A DNA stretch of 64,000 bases from an uncultured Lachnospiraceae bacterium (GCA_947626435.1 CANQSB010000002.1:186001-250000), one strand, 5' to 3'. Shown: positions 18,148 to 27,253, counted from the stretch's first letter. Made by a program: numbers and translations. The notes: a model not told the origin generated them from the letters alone.

Positions 18148-19140
18148 ATGAAAAGAAGTTTAAAAAAGATATTCAGCCTTATGCTTGCGGCGGCGCTGAT
18201 GCTTTCAGGCTGCGGGCAGTCTTCAGCTTCGGGAGCATCGGTTTCAGGCTCGGGCAAAAAGCTTTTGATGACTGTATCGGATGGCTCTGATACTTTCCGC
18301 GCGACGCTTGCCCGGGCGGCGCAGGATACGGCGGCGCGGATAGGCGCGACGCTTGACGTGGTGGATGCCCAAGGTTCGATAGAGGCGCAGGTACAGCAGA
18401 TACGTACGGCGCAGGAGCAAGGATATGACGCCGTATTGTGCTGTCCTGTGGACACTGATACGGCTGTGCAGCTTGAGGAGAGTGCGGGGGATATCCCGAT
18501 TGTCTTTATGAACAGCTGCCCTGACGATAAGCGGCTTGAAGCGGACAGATATATGTTTGTAGGCTCGGACGAGCTCGTGGCGGGCACTTTCCAAGCAGAA
18601 TACGCGCTTGAAAAGCTGGGAGCAAAGAACGAGATTAATGTGCTCATTTTCAAGGGCGAGAAAAACCACTCTGCTACTAAGGGGAGGACAGAGGCGGTAA
18701 AAAATACATTCGCGGACAGCGGCAAGAACGTAAATATCGTATTTGAGGACTATGCTGATTGGAGTACGGACAAGGCGGCGGAGATGTTCAAGATATTTTT
18801 GAGCCTTGGCGTACCTTATGACTGCGTTATCTGCAATAATGACTCGATGGCGCTTGGCATTATTGCGGCGTGCAAAGATGAGGGGATAGACCCGTCTTCT
18901 TTTCCGATTATGGGCGTGGACGCGACTGCGGACGGCTGTGCGGCGATAGCAGACGGCGATATGGCGTTTACTGTGTACCAGTCGGCGACAGGGCAGGGCG
19001 AAGCTGGAGTGATGGTAGCCGTAGCCTTGGCAGGAGGACAGTCGGCGTCGGCAAGCGGTTTTGACGTGTCGGAGGACGGCAAGTATGTATGGGTGCCGTT
19101 TGAGCAGGTGGACGCGTCGAATGTGGGGTCGTACCGGTGA
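18148..19140 (+). CDS. Sugar-type substrate-binding lipoprotein linked to a chemoreceptor
   Basis: 330 aa. Lipoprotein signal ending LMLSGCGQSS with acylated Cys22. The mature part is a type I periplasmic binding fold of the RbsB/LacI kind: AQDTAARIGATLDVVDAQGS, then GYDAVLCCPVDTDTAVQLEE, VCNNDSMALG-like (residues CNNDSMALGI) and GVDATADGCAAI. Such proteins bind sugars or autoinducer-2-like ligands outside the membrane. AGGAGG precedes the start. No permease or ATPase follows, and the gene is in one operon with the transmembrane chemoreceptor. I infer that it serves chemotaxis rather than uptake. Confidence 0.9.
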   Translation: MKRSLKKIFSLMLAAALMLSGCGQSSASGASVSGSGKKLLMTVSDGSDTFRATLARAAQDTAARIGATLDVVDAQGSIEAQVQQIRTAQEQGYDAVLCCPVDTDTAVQLEESAGDIPIVFMNSCPDDKRLEADRYMFVGSDELVAGTFQAEYALEKLGAKNEINVLIFKGEKNHSATKGRTEAVKNTFADSGKNVNIVFEDYADWSTDKAAEMFKIFLSLGVPYDCVICNNDSMALGIIAACKDEGIDPSSFPIMGVDATADGCAAIADGDMAFTVYQSATGQGEAGVMVAVALAGGQSASASGFDVSEDGKYVWVPFEQVDASNVGSYR

Positions 19141-19204
19141 GAAGGAATATGTTGAGCGCAAGCGTGCGGTAATCAAATGAAATAGCGGTAGGGAAGGGAG
19201 CGAA

Positions 19205-19630
19205 ATGAAAGAATACAAATTTTATGGCTGGGAAAAGGCTGATATAAAGGATGAGAGTGGGCTTACACCGAGGGATTATTATGATATCCTTTCGAGCATA
19301 TGGTGCGCCGATACTTGTGCGCCGCGAATGCGGAATGAGTGGAGCGCTGGCAATCCCACATTTGGGCAATGCTCGATTACGGCATTTTTGATGCAGGACA
19401 TTTTTGGCGGCAAGGTTTACGGCATTTTGCGGCCGGGTGGGAATTATCACTGTTTCAATGAGGCGGGAGGCTGCGTGTTTGATTTGACCAGCGAGCAGTT
19501 TGGAGATGAGGTATTGGACTATAGTGATTGTACGGAACAGTTTAGGGAGGTACATTTGGCAAAGGAGGAAAAGCGGATGCGGTATGAATATTTGCGTGGG
19601 GAGCTTATGAAACGGCGAGGAGGGTATTGA
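19205..19630 (+). CDS. YunG-like protein of unknown function
   Basis: 141 aa. The pattern WSAGNPTFGQCSITAFLMQD, then FGGKVYGI, HCFNEAGGCVFDLTSEQFGD, resembles the Bacillus YunG family. The conserved Gln-Cys with a later His and Asp invites comparison with transglutaminase/papain-like folds, but no activity is established. GGGAAGGGAGCG lies just before the ATG. It follows the binding-lipoprotein gene by 64 bp with no terminator between, so it may be read from the same transcript. Confidence 0.7.
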   Translation: MKEYKFYGWEKADIKDESGLTPRDYYDILSSIWCADTCAPRMRNEWSAGNPTFGQCSITAFLMQDIFGGKVYGILRPGGNYHCFNEAGGCVFDLTSEQFGDEVLDYSDCTEQFREVHLAKEEKRMRYEYLRGELMKRRGGY

Positions 19631-19652
19631 ATTTTTGCTGGTTTTAGGATAG

Positions 19653-19868
19653 GTGATGGGGGGAGAAGAGGGGGATAAATTAATATTTGAAAACGGTCAT
19701 AAAATCAATCGTAAAAAAATACGATTGATTTTATGCGTATCTAAGAGAGTAGTAAAGAGCGTAACTAGCAGTCATATTTTATTTGAAATAACGACAAATA
19801 CTCCCGACAATGTTAATATTCTCATTGATGAAAGAATTCAATCGCTTTCAAGTGAGAAAAATCAGTAG
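19653..19868 (+). CDS. Doubtful 71-aa open frame spanning a hairpin
   Basis: The frame encodes a basic, helix/strand-mixed protein (KKIRLILCVSKRVVKSV, ending IDERIQSLSSEKNQ) with no recognised family. Against its being real are the unusual Gly/Glu-rich start (MMGGEEGDK), the lack of a clear ribosome site, and a perfect 16-bp inverted repeat inside it (19698-19735). It may be a decayed gene. Confidence 0.25.
   Translation: MMGGEEGDKLIFENGHKINRKKIRLILCVSKRVVKSVTSSHILFEITTNTPDNVNILIDERIQSLSSEKNQ
19698..19735. repeat. Perfect 16-bp inverted repeat with A6 loop
   Basis: CATAAAATCAATCGTA (19698-19713) and TACGATTGATTTTATG (19720-19735) around six A. No T tail follows on either strand, so it does not look like an ordinary terminator. 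Confidence 0.6.
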
Positions 19869-20039
19869 TAATCCCACCCACTTTTTACTCCGTTTCTACT
19901 ACGATTGCTGTACACATCTTGTAATATTTTGTTAAGTTTTGCATTTTATGTACAGAAATGACCGATACATAAAGAAGAATTTACACTGCGCAAATCGCTG
20001 CAAATGGCAGCAGGACAGCGCATTTTGAAAGGAGTTTTT

Positions 20040-20507
20040 ATGAGTATACGCGTACTTTTCGTCTGCCATGGCAACATCTGCCGCAGCCCTATGTCCCAAT
20101 TTGTCCTCCAAGACATGGTAAACAAACAAGGGCTATCCGACCATTTCACCATAGACTCCCGAGCCACCAGCACAGAGGAAATCGGCAATCCCCCTCACAG
20201 GGGCACAGTACAGAAAATGCGTGAAGTCGGCATACCAGTCTTACCTCACAGAGCCACCCAAATCACATGGAAGGACTACCAAAACTTTGACTACATCATC
20301 GGCATGGATACATGGAACATGCGAAATCTAAACAGAATGTTGAAAAACGATCCTGACAAAAAACTATACAAGCTTTTAACATTTGCAGGCTCAGACCGCG
20401 ACATAGCAGATCCATGGTATACAGGCAATTTTGATGAAACCTATGATGATGTAGTGGAAGGGTGCGAGGGACTTCTAAAATACCTCAAAGAAAACGAAGA
20501 AATATAG
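20040..20507 (+). CDS. Low-molecular-weight protein-tyrosine phosphatase
   Basis: 155 aa. The phosphate-binding loop is at the very N-terminus, VCHGNICRSPMSQ, with nucleophile Cys9 and Arg15. The general-acid motif DPWYTGNFDETYDDV lies near residue 122. It dephosphorylates phosphotyrosine on proteins, in Gram-positives often bacterial tyrosine kinases or arginine-phosphate substrates. The start at 20040 (MSIRVLF) has AAAGGAG six bases upstream; a longer frame from 20004 has no site. No tyrosine kinase gene is adjacent. The product is a soluble cytoplasmic enzyme. A strong hairpin follows at 20581. Confidence 0.95.
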   Translation: MSIRVLFVCHGNICRSPMSQFVLQDMVNKQGLSDHFTIDSRATSTEEIGNPPHRGTVQKMREVGIPVLPHRATQITWKDYQNFDYIIGMDTWNMRNLNRMLKNDPDKKLYKLLTFAGSDRDIADPWYTGNFDETYDDVVEGCEGLLKYLKENEEI

Positions 20508-20580
20508 CCCTGATATGCAGAGCATATGTGTTAGTTATATACATGAAGGAAAAAATCATTATAATAAACGCAATAACCAC

Positions 20581-20618
20581 GCAAAACAGAGCATACACAA
20601 TCATATGCTCTGTTTTGC
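20581..20618. terminator. Perfect 15-bp hairpin, probable terminator
   Basis: GCAAAACAGAGCATA (20581-20595) pairs with TATGCTCTGTTTTGC (20604-20618). There is no long T run on the plus side. It sits between the converging phosphatase and tspO genes and may act on both. Confidence 0.5.
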
Positions 20619-20706
20619 AGAAAAAGCTATATAATGTTAGGAAGAAACAGAAACATAATTGTGGTATTTTAATTGCGGCATAAACATACGGGCAACTCTA
20701 CAGCAG

Positions 20707-21180
20707 CTAATTAAGCAGATAAAACATAAAATTCAAATACCCCGCAAATGTTACCCATATCAAATAAGGCAGTTGCAGATATGCCGCAAACGGTGACACT
20801 TTGTAAAACCGAAATATCATCTTTACGATAACAAACCATAGAAACACAAGCCAGATAAACGACAGCAGAAACGCTTGCATATTAAAAAATATAAGCGGCC
20901 AGAAAAAATTAAGTACAAGCTGCACTGCATAAGCAACCAGAGCGTTAGCTGCTTCATCAGGCATTTCTTTTTTCCTGAGAAAAACTATGGCGCTGCTCAC
21001 GCCCATCAATATGTACAATACAGTCCATACAATCGGAAACAGCACAGACGGCAGCGCCAGCGGCGGCTTAACCAGCATACCATAAATATTCATACTGTTT
21101 CTTGTGAAAAATGCCGCAGCAATACCGACACCAAGCGCTATTGCAATCAAAATAAGATATGTCTTTATCTTGGAAAGCAT
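20707..21180 (-). CDS. tspO: TspO/MBR-family tryptophan-rich membrane protein
   Basis: 157 aa with five membrane helices. Family signatures are visible: KPPLALPSVLFPIVWTVLY, MGVSSAIVFLR, NFFWPLIFF and WVTFAGYLNF. Bacterial TspO proteins bind porphyrins and other hydrophobic ligands and are linked to stress responses. Start taken at 21180 (MLSKIKTYLILIA), where GGGAGG lies six bases upstream; the frame extends further without a site. It is transcribed convergently with the phosphatase gene. Confidence 0.92.
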   Translation of the reverse strand: MLSKIKTYLILIAIALGVGIAAAFFTRNSMNIYGMLVKPPLALPSVLFPIVWTVLYILMGVSSAIVFLRKKEMPDEAANALVAYAVQLVLNFFWPLIFFNMQAFLLSFIWLVFLWFVIVKMIFRFYKVSPFAAYLQLPYLIWVTFAGYLNFMFYLLN

Positions 21181-21330
21181 AAAAACCTCCCACAGCATAA
21201 AACCCTTAAAATATTTTATGCCTTGAGAGGCTCAATAATGTATATATCTTCAGCAGCAGTTATTTCCGCTAGCTCATTGAAAAATCAAGTACGATAATAT
21301 ATCGTCTGTGGAGCACCATAAAGCTTGTCA

Positions 21331-22425
21331 TTATTTTCTCTGATGCACCGCATAATTAAGCTCTTGAAACAGCGTCACAGCTTCATCGAGCGCCTCCTGC
21401 TCATAAAATTCCACGCGCAGCACGCCCTCCTCAAACTCACGGTTATGCACAATCCCTATATTTTTAATAGAAATTTCCGCTTTCGCAAGCAGCGTAGCGA
21501 TTTCGGCAATCGCGCCCGCTTCATCAGGAATGTCAAGATAGCACCCGTAAACTTTTTGGATGGGTCCTCTCGGCGCATTGGAAAATGAGTCGCGGTACTC
21601 CTTCGACGCGGTAAACAAATTGAAAATATATCCAGCCTGTTTATTATGCAGGACGCGGCTTATTCCCTCCAAAGACGCAATATAATCGTCCAAAAGAACA
21701 GCAATATTTTCCGCATTAGCCATGCAGATTGACTCCCATATATCAGGCGACGAGGACGCAATACGCGTAATATCCTTAAAGCCGCCCGCCGCAATAAGCT
21801 TCATTGTCCCCTCATTGCTGTCGTGGCCATGCACGAGATTGGCAAGCGCCGCAGCGACAAGGTGGGGTACATGGCTAATTGCCGCTGTCACATAATCATG
21901 CTCATCAGAACTCAAAATAAGCGGAATAGCTCCCATTTTTTCAACAAGCGCGCGGTATTCCTCCAAAGCCTTTTGTGAAACCTCTTTAGTCGGTGTCAAA
22001 ATATAGTAGGCATTCTCCAAAATCATAGCGTTGGAGTTGGCAAATCCCGTCTTTTCGCTGCCTGCCATGGGATGCCCGCCGATAAACTGTACGCTTAGCC
22101 CGAGCCTTTCTGCCTCCATATGTATAGAGCCCTTTACGCTTCCCACATCGGTGATTATAGTATTGTTCGAAATATGCCCTTTCAGTTGCTCCAAAAATTT
22201 GTTGTTCACTGCGACAGGAGCGCACAGAAAAATCAAATCGCAGTCGTGAAAGTTATCGCCAATCTGCGTAAAGCCCTCATCAATCGCGCCCGCAGAAAGC
22301 GCCTCGTCAAGCGTTTCCTGCTTTCTTGCGTATGCCTTAATCTTGGCATCAGGCTTGACAGCCCTTATAGCCTTTGCAATCGAGCCGCCTATCAGTCCCA
22401 AGCTTAAAAAACCAAATTTATCCAT
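21331..22425 (-). CDS. tyrA: Prephenate dehydrogenase with C-terminal ACT domain
   Basis: 364 aa, NAD(P)-dependent oxidation of prephenate to 4-hydroxyphenylpyruvate in tyrosine synthesis. An N-terminal Rossmann segment GFLSLGLIGGSIAKA (residues 4-18) is followed by DVGSVKGSI, the catalytic HPMAGSEKTGF and TAAISHVPHLVAAALA of the helical dimerisation domain. An ACT-type regulatory domain occupies the last ~75 residues (GCYLDIPDEAGAIAEIATLL), which in relatives gives tyrosine feedback inhibition. AGGGG lies before the start. No other shikimate-pathway gene is adjacent. Divergent from the EF-G paralogue. Confidence 0.95.
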   Translation of the reverse strand: MDKFGFLSLGLIGGSIAKAIRAVKPDAKIKAYARKQETLDEALSAGAIDEGFTQIGDNFHDCDLIFLCAPVAVNNKFLEQLKGHISNNTIITDVGSVKGSIHMEAERLGLSVQFIGGHPMAGSEKTGFANSNAMILENAYYILTPTKEVSQKALEEYRALVEKMGAIPLILSSDEHDYVTAAISHVPHLVAAALANLVHGHDSNEGTMKLIAAGGFKDITRIASSSPDIWESICMANAENIAVLLDDYIASLEGISRVLHNKQAGYIFNLFTASKEYRDSFSNAPRGPIQKVYGCYLDIPDEAGAIAEIATLLAKAEISIKNIGIVHNREFEEGVLRVEFYEQEALDEAVTLFQELNYAVHQRK

Positions 22426-22527
22426 AATTTTACCATTCCCCTAAAATATTTTATAAGCCGTAAATAATTTTACTCTTTTAAGCGGCGTAAAGCAATACAA
22501 AAAACAATACAAAATGCACAAAAACCA

Positions 22528-22556
22528 TTGTAATAATCTGAAAAATATAGTAAAAT
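22528..22556 (+). promoter_or_regulatory. Probable promoter of the EF-G paralogue
   Basis: TTGTAA (22528-22533), a 17-bp spacer and TAAAAT (22551-22556). The leader of about 150 nt to the start codon has no riboswitch that I recognise. Confidence 0.5.
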
Positions 22557-22713
22557 TCACTTATGAGCGTTATGAGTGTCAGCACGCTAGTGCATTGTAT
22601 CATTTATTTCCCCAAATGCGGGCGATACAGTACACCAGAGCTTACGGTTTGCTTCCGGCGCCGCTTGAAGTAAATTGCCAAAAATATAAAGCGGCGCAGA
22701 AATGAGGATTGCG

Positions 22714-24807
22714 ATGAATATTTACACGACCGACAAAATCAGGAACGTAGTCCTGCTTGGACACGGCGGAGCAGGCAAAACAAGCTTAGTTGAGTCAATG
22801 GCTTATCTTTCAGGCATTACCTCACGCATGGGCAGAGTGGAGGACGGCAACACAGTCAGCGATTTTGGCAAGGAGGAGCAGAAAAGAAGAATTTCAATCA
22901 GCACGTCAGTAGTGCCTATCGAATGGGAGGGAATCAAAATCAATGTGCTTGATTCTCCAGGATACTTTGACTTCATAGGCGAGGTCGAGGAGGCTATAAG
23001 TGCCGCTGATGCAGCCATTATCGTGGTTTCGGGCAAGTCAGGCGTAGAGGCGGGCACGGAGAAGGCATGGGAACTCTGCGAGAAATACAAGCTGCCCCGC
23101 ATGATTTACGTTACAGGAATGGATGCGGACAACGCTTCATTTAAAAACGTAGTGGAAAAGCTCACGGATATGTACGGCAAGAAGATAGCGCCTTTCCATT
23201 TCCCCATCAGAGAGGACGAGAAGTTTGTCGGCTATGTAAATGTGGTAAGCGAGACTGGAAACCGCTGGAAAGGCAAAGACGTAGTAGAGTGCGATATTCC
23301 CGAATACAGCAAGGAAAATTTGTCGCTTTACAGGGAAACGCTTATGGAGGCGGTTGCTGAGACGAGCGAGGAATTTATGGAAAGGTACTTTGGTGGCGAG
23401 ACTTTTTCAGAGAATGAAATCCGCGCGGCGCTGCGCTCAAACGTGCTTGACGGCACAATAGTACCAATAAGCATGGGCTCTAACACGCTTTGTCAGGGCA
23501 CATATGCGCTGCTTGACGATATAGTTAAATATCTGCCAAGCCCCGAAAACAAGAAAATTGCGGGCTTCAATATGAAGACAAACGAAGTGTTTGAGGCAAA
23601 CTACGACTTTTCAAAGCCGAAGTCAGCATATGTTTTTAAGACAATCGTAGATCCGTTTATAGGAAAATATTCGCTGATTAAAGTATGCTCGGGCGTATTT
23701 AAGTCAGACGATGTCATCTACAACAAGGATAAGGACATAGAGGAGAAAGTCAGTAAGCTTTACGTGCTTCAGGGCAGCAAGCCTATTGAGGTAAAGGAGC
23801 TCCATGCGGGCGATATCGGCGCGATTGCCAAGCTTACGGCGGCGCGCACAGGCAATACGCTTTCCACGAAGGCGACTGTTATTGAGTATGGCAAATTTGA
23901 GATTTCAAAGCCGTATACGGCTATGCGATACAAAGTGCCGAACAAAGGCGACATAGACAAGGTTTCACAGGCGCTGCAGAAGCTTTCCCACGAGGACCAG
24001 ACCTTAAAGGTCGTAAACGATATGGAAAACAGGCAGACGCTTCTCTACGGCATAGGCGACCAGCAGCTTGAAATTATCCAGAGCCGCCTTGTGAGCGAGT
24101 ATAAATGCGAGATAGAGCTTAGCAAGCCCAAGGTTGCGTTTAGGGAGACTATCAAGAAAAAATCAGACGTGGAGTACAAATATAAAAAGCAGTCGGGCGG
24201 ACATGGGCAGTACGGTCATGTCAAGATGCGCTTTGAGGCGTCCGGAGAGCTTGACAAGCCGTATATATTCGAGCAGGAGGTAGTCGGCGGAGCAGTGCCG
24301 AAGAACTATTTCCCGGCGGTTGAAAAAGGTCTGCAGGAGTCTGTGCAGAGAGGACCTCTTGCGGCATATCCTGTAGTCGGAGTGAAGGCTGTGCTTTACG
24401 ACGGCTCATACCACCCTGTAGATTCATCGGAAATGGCGTTCAAAATGGCGACTATTCAGGCGTTTAAGAAGGGCATAATGGAGGCTTCGCCGATACTTCT
24501 CGAGCCGATAGTCAATCTGAAGGTCACAGTACCCGACAGGTATACAGGCGATATCATGGGCGATTTGAACAAGCGCCGTGGCAGAGTGCTTGGTATGAAT
24601 CCGATAGGAAATGGCAAGCAGGTGATAGAGGCTGATATACCGATGATGGAGCTTACAGGCTATTGCACAGTGCTGCGCTCAATGACAGGCGGGCGCGGAG
24701 ATTATGAGTATGAGTTTGTAAGATATGAACAGACGCCGAGCGACATACAGGAGGCGGAGGTAAAGGCGAGGGCAAGCAAGGTTGCCGAGAACTCAGCGGA
24801 CTTGTAA
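22714..24807 (+). CDS. Elongation factor G-like GTPase paralogue (EF-G2 type)
   Basis: 697 aa with all five EF-G domains by length and order, so a ribosome-binding translocase-like factor. It departs from canonical EF-G in its GTPase motifs. G1 is GHGGAGKT instead of AHIDAGKT. Switch I reads RRISISTS, with Ser at the conserved Thr. G3 is DSPGY, with Tyr in place of the catalytic His. G4 is VTGMD instead of NKMD. Domain IV includes YKYKKQSGGHGQYGHVKM, with the glycine-rich loop typical of EF-G. The start is the ATG at 22714, six bases after GAGG; an ATG 12 bases upstream has no site. No ribosomal-protein operon is nearby, so it is not the housekeeping fusA. Confidence 0.9.
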   Translation: MNIYTTDKIRNVVLLGHGGAGKTSLVESMAYLSGITSRMGRVEDGNTVSDFGKEEQKRRISISTSVVPIEWEGIKINVLDSPGYFDFIGEVEEAISAADAAIIVVSGKSGVEAGTEKAWELCEKYKLPRMIYVTGMDADNASFKNVVEKLTDMYGKKIAPFHFPIREDEKFVGYVNVVSETGNRWKGKDVVECDIPEYSKENLSLYRETLMEAVAETSEEFMERYFGGETFSENEIRAALRSNVLDGTIVPISMGSNTLCQGTYALLDDIVKYLPSPENKKIAGFNMKTNEVFEANYDFSKPKSAYVFKTIVDPFIGKYSLIKVCSGVFKSDDVIYNKDKDIEEKVSKLYVLQGSKPIEVKELHAGDIGAIAKLTAARTGNTLSTKATVIEYGKFEISKPYTAMRYKVPNKGDIDKVSQALQKLSHEDQTLKVVNDMENRQTLLYGIGDQQLEIIQSRLVSEYKCEIELSKPKVAFRETIKKKSDVEYKYKKQSGGHGQYGHVKMRFEASGELDKPYIFEQEVVGGAVPKNYFPAVEKGLQESVQRGPLAAYPVVGVKAVLYDGSYHPVDSSEMAFKMATIQAFKKGIMEASPILLEPIVNLKVTVPDRYTGDIMGDLNKRRGRVLGMNPIGNGKQVIEADIPMMELTGYCTVLRSMTGGRGDYEYEFVRYEQTPSDIQEAEVKARASKVAENSADL

Positions 24808-25166
24808 AAAGTGGTGTGCGCAGGCTTTATGATGTGTATTCTGAATATAAAAATATGCAATGGCGGAGCGAGGCTCCGCCATTGGCAAATGAGATATAAT
24901 TTCCTTTTTACACCTGTGTTTCTTTATATCAAGAATCGTCAGATTGTACAAAAATTGCATGACAATTAAGGAAATATGGCGATTTAATTCAAAAATCAAT
25001 CCAGTGAGCCTTCTGTGTTACATTTCTGTGTAGCTTTACAAAGTTTAGGCGGTTGAAATGTAACCGCAGAAGTAATTATGCAACTGATGAAAGCACATTG
25101 TAAGTAAAGTCTAATTTAAGAGTGATAGCAAAATCGTAAATTTGATTTGAAGGCTGGGCAGCGCAG
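24808..25166. other. Intergenic gap with a strong hairpin
   Basis: A perfect 12-bp stem, CAATGGCGGAGC (24858-24869) with GCTCCGCCATTG (24873-24884) and a three-base loop, lies 50 bp after the EF-G paralogue and probably ends its transcript. On the opposite strand it is followed by CATATTTTTA, so it could work in both directions. The remaining ~280 bp holds only an imperfect inverted TTACATTT/AAATGTAA pair (about 25018-25062). I see no gene. Confidence 0.55.
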
Positions 25167-26423
25167 TCATAACGGAAGATACACAGTAAATGCAGCCCCG
25201 CCGTCAGCCGTATCACTCACTTCTATTCTGCCTTGATGTGCGCGGACAATTTCATACGCGATTGACAAGCCTAACCCGAAGTGCCCCTTGACGCTTCGGG
25301 ATTTTTCACATCTGTAGAAACGCTCAAAAATCCGCTGTTTTTCGTCATCAGAAATACCGACACCAGTGTCAGAAACAGTAATCGCAAAATTCCTCGCCTG
25401 CATGGAAAGACTAAGTGTAATGCTGCCATTTTCTGGCGTATAGCTTATGGCATTGTGAAGCAGTATCGTGATCACCTGCCCGATGCGCTTTTTGTCACAT
25501 TCGCATTTTGGCAGCGCATTGTCGGGAAGGGAGACTGTCAGGCGTATTTGCTTTGCATTCGCCATAGCCTCAAACGCTTCACCTGCGTTGAGCACAAGCG
25601 TATCAAGCTCAGCGGGGCTCTTTTCTATGTCAAACTGGTTGGCATCGCTTTGGCAGAGCATAAGCATATCCTCAACCAATGCGCTCATCCGCAGAGCCTC
25701 ATTTTTGATTATGCCCATACTATGGCTGTTTTTGTCGGGCAGCTCAGCATAAGACAAAATTACGGCAAGCGGAGTCCGCAGCTCATGTGACGCGGCGGCG
25801 ACAAACTCGTTCTGCTTAATTCGGTTTTCCTCAATCGGTCGCAGGAGTCTGCCCGTGAAAAAATATGAAAATATCCAGATTGCGGCAAGCGCGGCGGATA
25901 TTATTGAAAGGAAAAGGAAACGCTGTCTTAATATCTGCCCCCTGATATTTGAAACAGGCATAACAATAAGTATTTCCAGAACGGATTTTTCCTTTTCATA
26001 AGTAATTACAAAGCAGTAATTTTTATCATATTGAAAGCTTTTGTATGAGCTTAGATAGGAGAGTGTGCTTTTGCCCATAGTGCCTGAGTTTTTATTATAG
26101 TATTCCCAGATTTTACTGACAAGTGTGTCATATTTTGGGTTTACATTATTCTTGTTGTTATACAAAAAAGGATGTCCGTTGTCTAAAACAGAAATATAGT
26201 AACCGCCTCCACTTTCAAGCTGGGACAGCCATGTATATGAAAGCATGTCATTCTGCTCAAGGTTGTAGGCGATAGTATAGATATCGTTGTGTGCTGACAA
26301 AATGCGCGTCTGCATCAAATTTTTTTCGGAAATGAATAAATAGCCCAGCGTCATTATTACAAGTATGATTGTAGTGATGCCCCCGCTCAACAGCGTAAGG
26401 CGCAGACGGATTTTCTTAAACAT
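25167..26423 (-). CDS. Sensor histidine kinase of the EnvZ/OmpR-type pair
   Basis: 418 aa. Membrane segments at about 10-31 and 169-190 enclose an extracytoplasmic sensor of about 135 residues without a recognisable fold. The cytoplasmic part has the phospho-acceptor SHELRTPLAV (His213), an N-box NAISYTPENGS, G1 DTGVGISDDE, F-box IFERFYR and G2 GHFGLGLSIA. It is therefore a complete kinase. GAGG lies before the ATG. It lies 112 bp downstream of its response regulator on the same strand. The stimulus is unknown; no target transporter is adjacent in the same orientation. Confidence 0.94.
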   Translation of the reverse strand: MFKKIRLRLTLLSGGITTIILVIMTLGYLFISEKNLMQTRILSAHNDIYTIAYNLEQNDMLSYTWLSQLESGGGYYISVLDNGHPFLYNNKNNVNPKYDTLVSKIWEYYNKNSGTMGKSTLSYLSSYKSFQYDKNYCFVITYEKEKSVLEILIVMPVSNIRGQILRQRFLFLSIISAALAAIWIFSYFFTGRLLRPIEENRIKQNEFVAAASHELRTPLAVILSYAELPDKNSHSMGIIKNEALRMSALVEDMLMLCQSDANQFDIEKSPAELDTLVLNAGEAFEAMANAKQIRLTVSLPDNALPKCECDKKRIGQVITILLHNAISYTPENGSITLSLSMQARNFAITVSDTGVGISDDEKQRIFERFYRCEKSRSVKGHFGLGLSIAYEIVRAHQGRIEVSDTADGGAAFTVYLPL

Positions 26424-26535
26424 GATTTGCCTCGCTTTTTGCGCTGCCTATTGCGCAATGTCACATTAATGCAGGAATTTTTGTTCTGTATGTCCACCAA
26501 AACCTATGTTATGGAAAAGATTAGCGGCTGTATAT

Positions 26536-27216
26536 TTATGTTGTCTTTGTTTCAAGAAAATATCCGATGCCGCGCACAGTTTTAAGCTCTAAGCTGCTGC
26601 CGATATTTTTTAAGCGCCGCCGCAGAAAGTGTATATAATTGTCAAGATTTCCATCCTCCACATCGCTGTCAGGTCCCCATACCTTTAAAAGCAGTGTGCC
26701 TCTGGGAATAGTCTGGTTAGGGCTTCTCAGGAATACCTCGAGCAGCGCGCCTTCGCGGTTTGAGAGCGAACAGCTTTCGCCATTGCAGCTTAAAACATTG
26801 CTGTCGGCATTGTAGCTTATATCGGCAAGCTCCAGCACATTTGTCATATTTATCGTAAGCGAGCGCCTTGTGACGCACTGTATTCTCGCGATAAGCTCCT
26901 CAAATTCAAACGGCTTTACAAGGTAATCATCCGCCCCGAGATTGAGTCCCGTCACCTTATCGCCGAGCGTGCCGAGGGCTGTGATGATGATCACAGGGAC
27001 AGCTATGTTTTCAGCGCGGAGCTTTTGCAGAACCTTTGTGCCGTCCATATGCGGCAGCATGCGGTCGAGCAGGATTACATCGTGGATATTCTGCTCGGCA
27101 TAGTAAAGCGCCTCGTCGCCGTCAGAGCAGGAGTCCACATCAAAGCCGCGTGCCGCGAGGCGCTTTGTGAGCGATTTGTTCAAATTTTCATCATCTTCCG
27201 CGAGCAAAATGCGCAT
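26536..27216 (-). CDS. OmpR/PhoB-type response regulator
   Basis: 226 aa. The receiver domain has the acidic pocket (LLAEDDEN), phospho-acceptor Asp51 in VILLDRMLPHMDG, Thr in IITALG and Lys101 in YLVKPFEFEELI. The C-terminal winged helix is complete, ending LKTVRGIGYFLE. Start chosen at 27216 (MRILLAEDD), nine bases after GGAGG. It is the first gene of a two-gene operon with the histidine kinase. A promoter flanked by a long inverted repeat precedes it (27254-27297), so autoregulation is plausible. Confidence 0.95.
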   Translation of the reverse strand: MRILLAEDDENLNKSLTKRLAARGFDVDSCSDGDEALYYAEQNIHDVILLDRMLPHMDGTKVLQKLRAENIAVPVIIITALGTLGDKVTGLNLGADDYLVKPFEFEELIARIQCVTRRSLTINMTNVLELADISYNADSNVLSCNGESCSLSNREGALLEVFLRSPNQTIPRGTLLLKVWGPDSDVEDGNLDNYIHFLRRRLKNIGSSLELKTVRGIGYFLETKTT

Positions 27217-27253
27217 AATAAAAGCCTCCATATGTAAAATAATGCGTAAAAAT

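Noticed and set aside
22514..22705. 63-codon frame in the tyrA/EF-G intergenic region
   Set aside because: It overlaps the likely promoter and leader of the EF-G paralogue; no ribosome site and no recognisable sequence.
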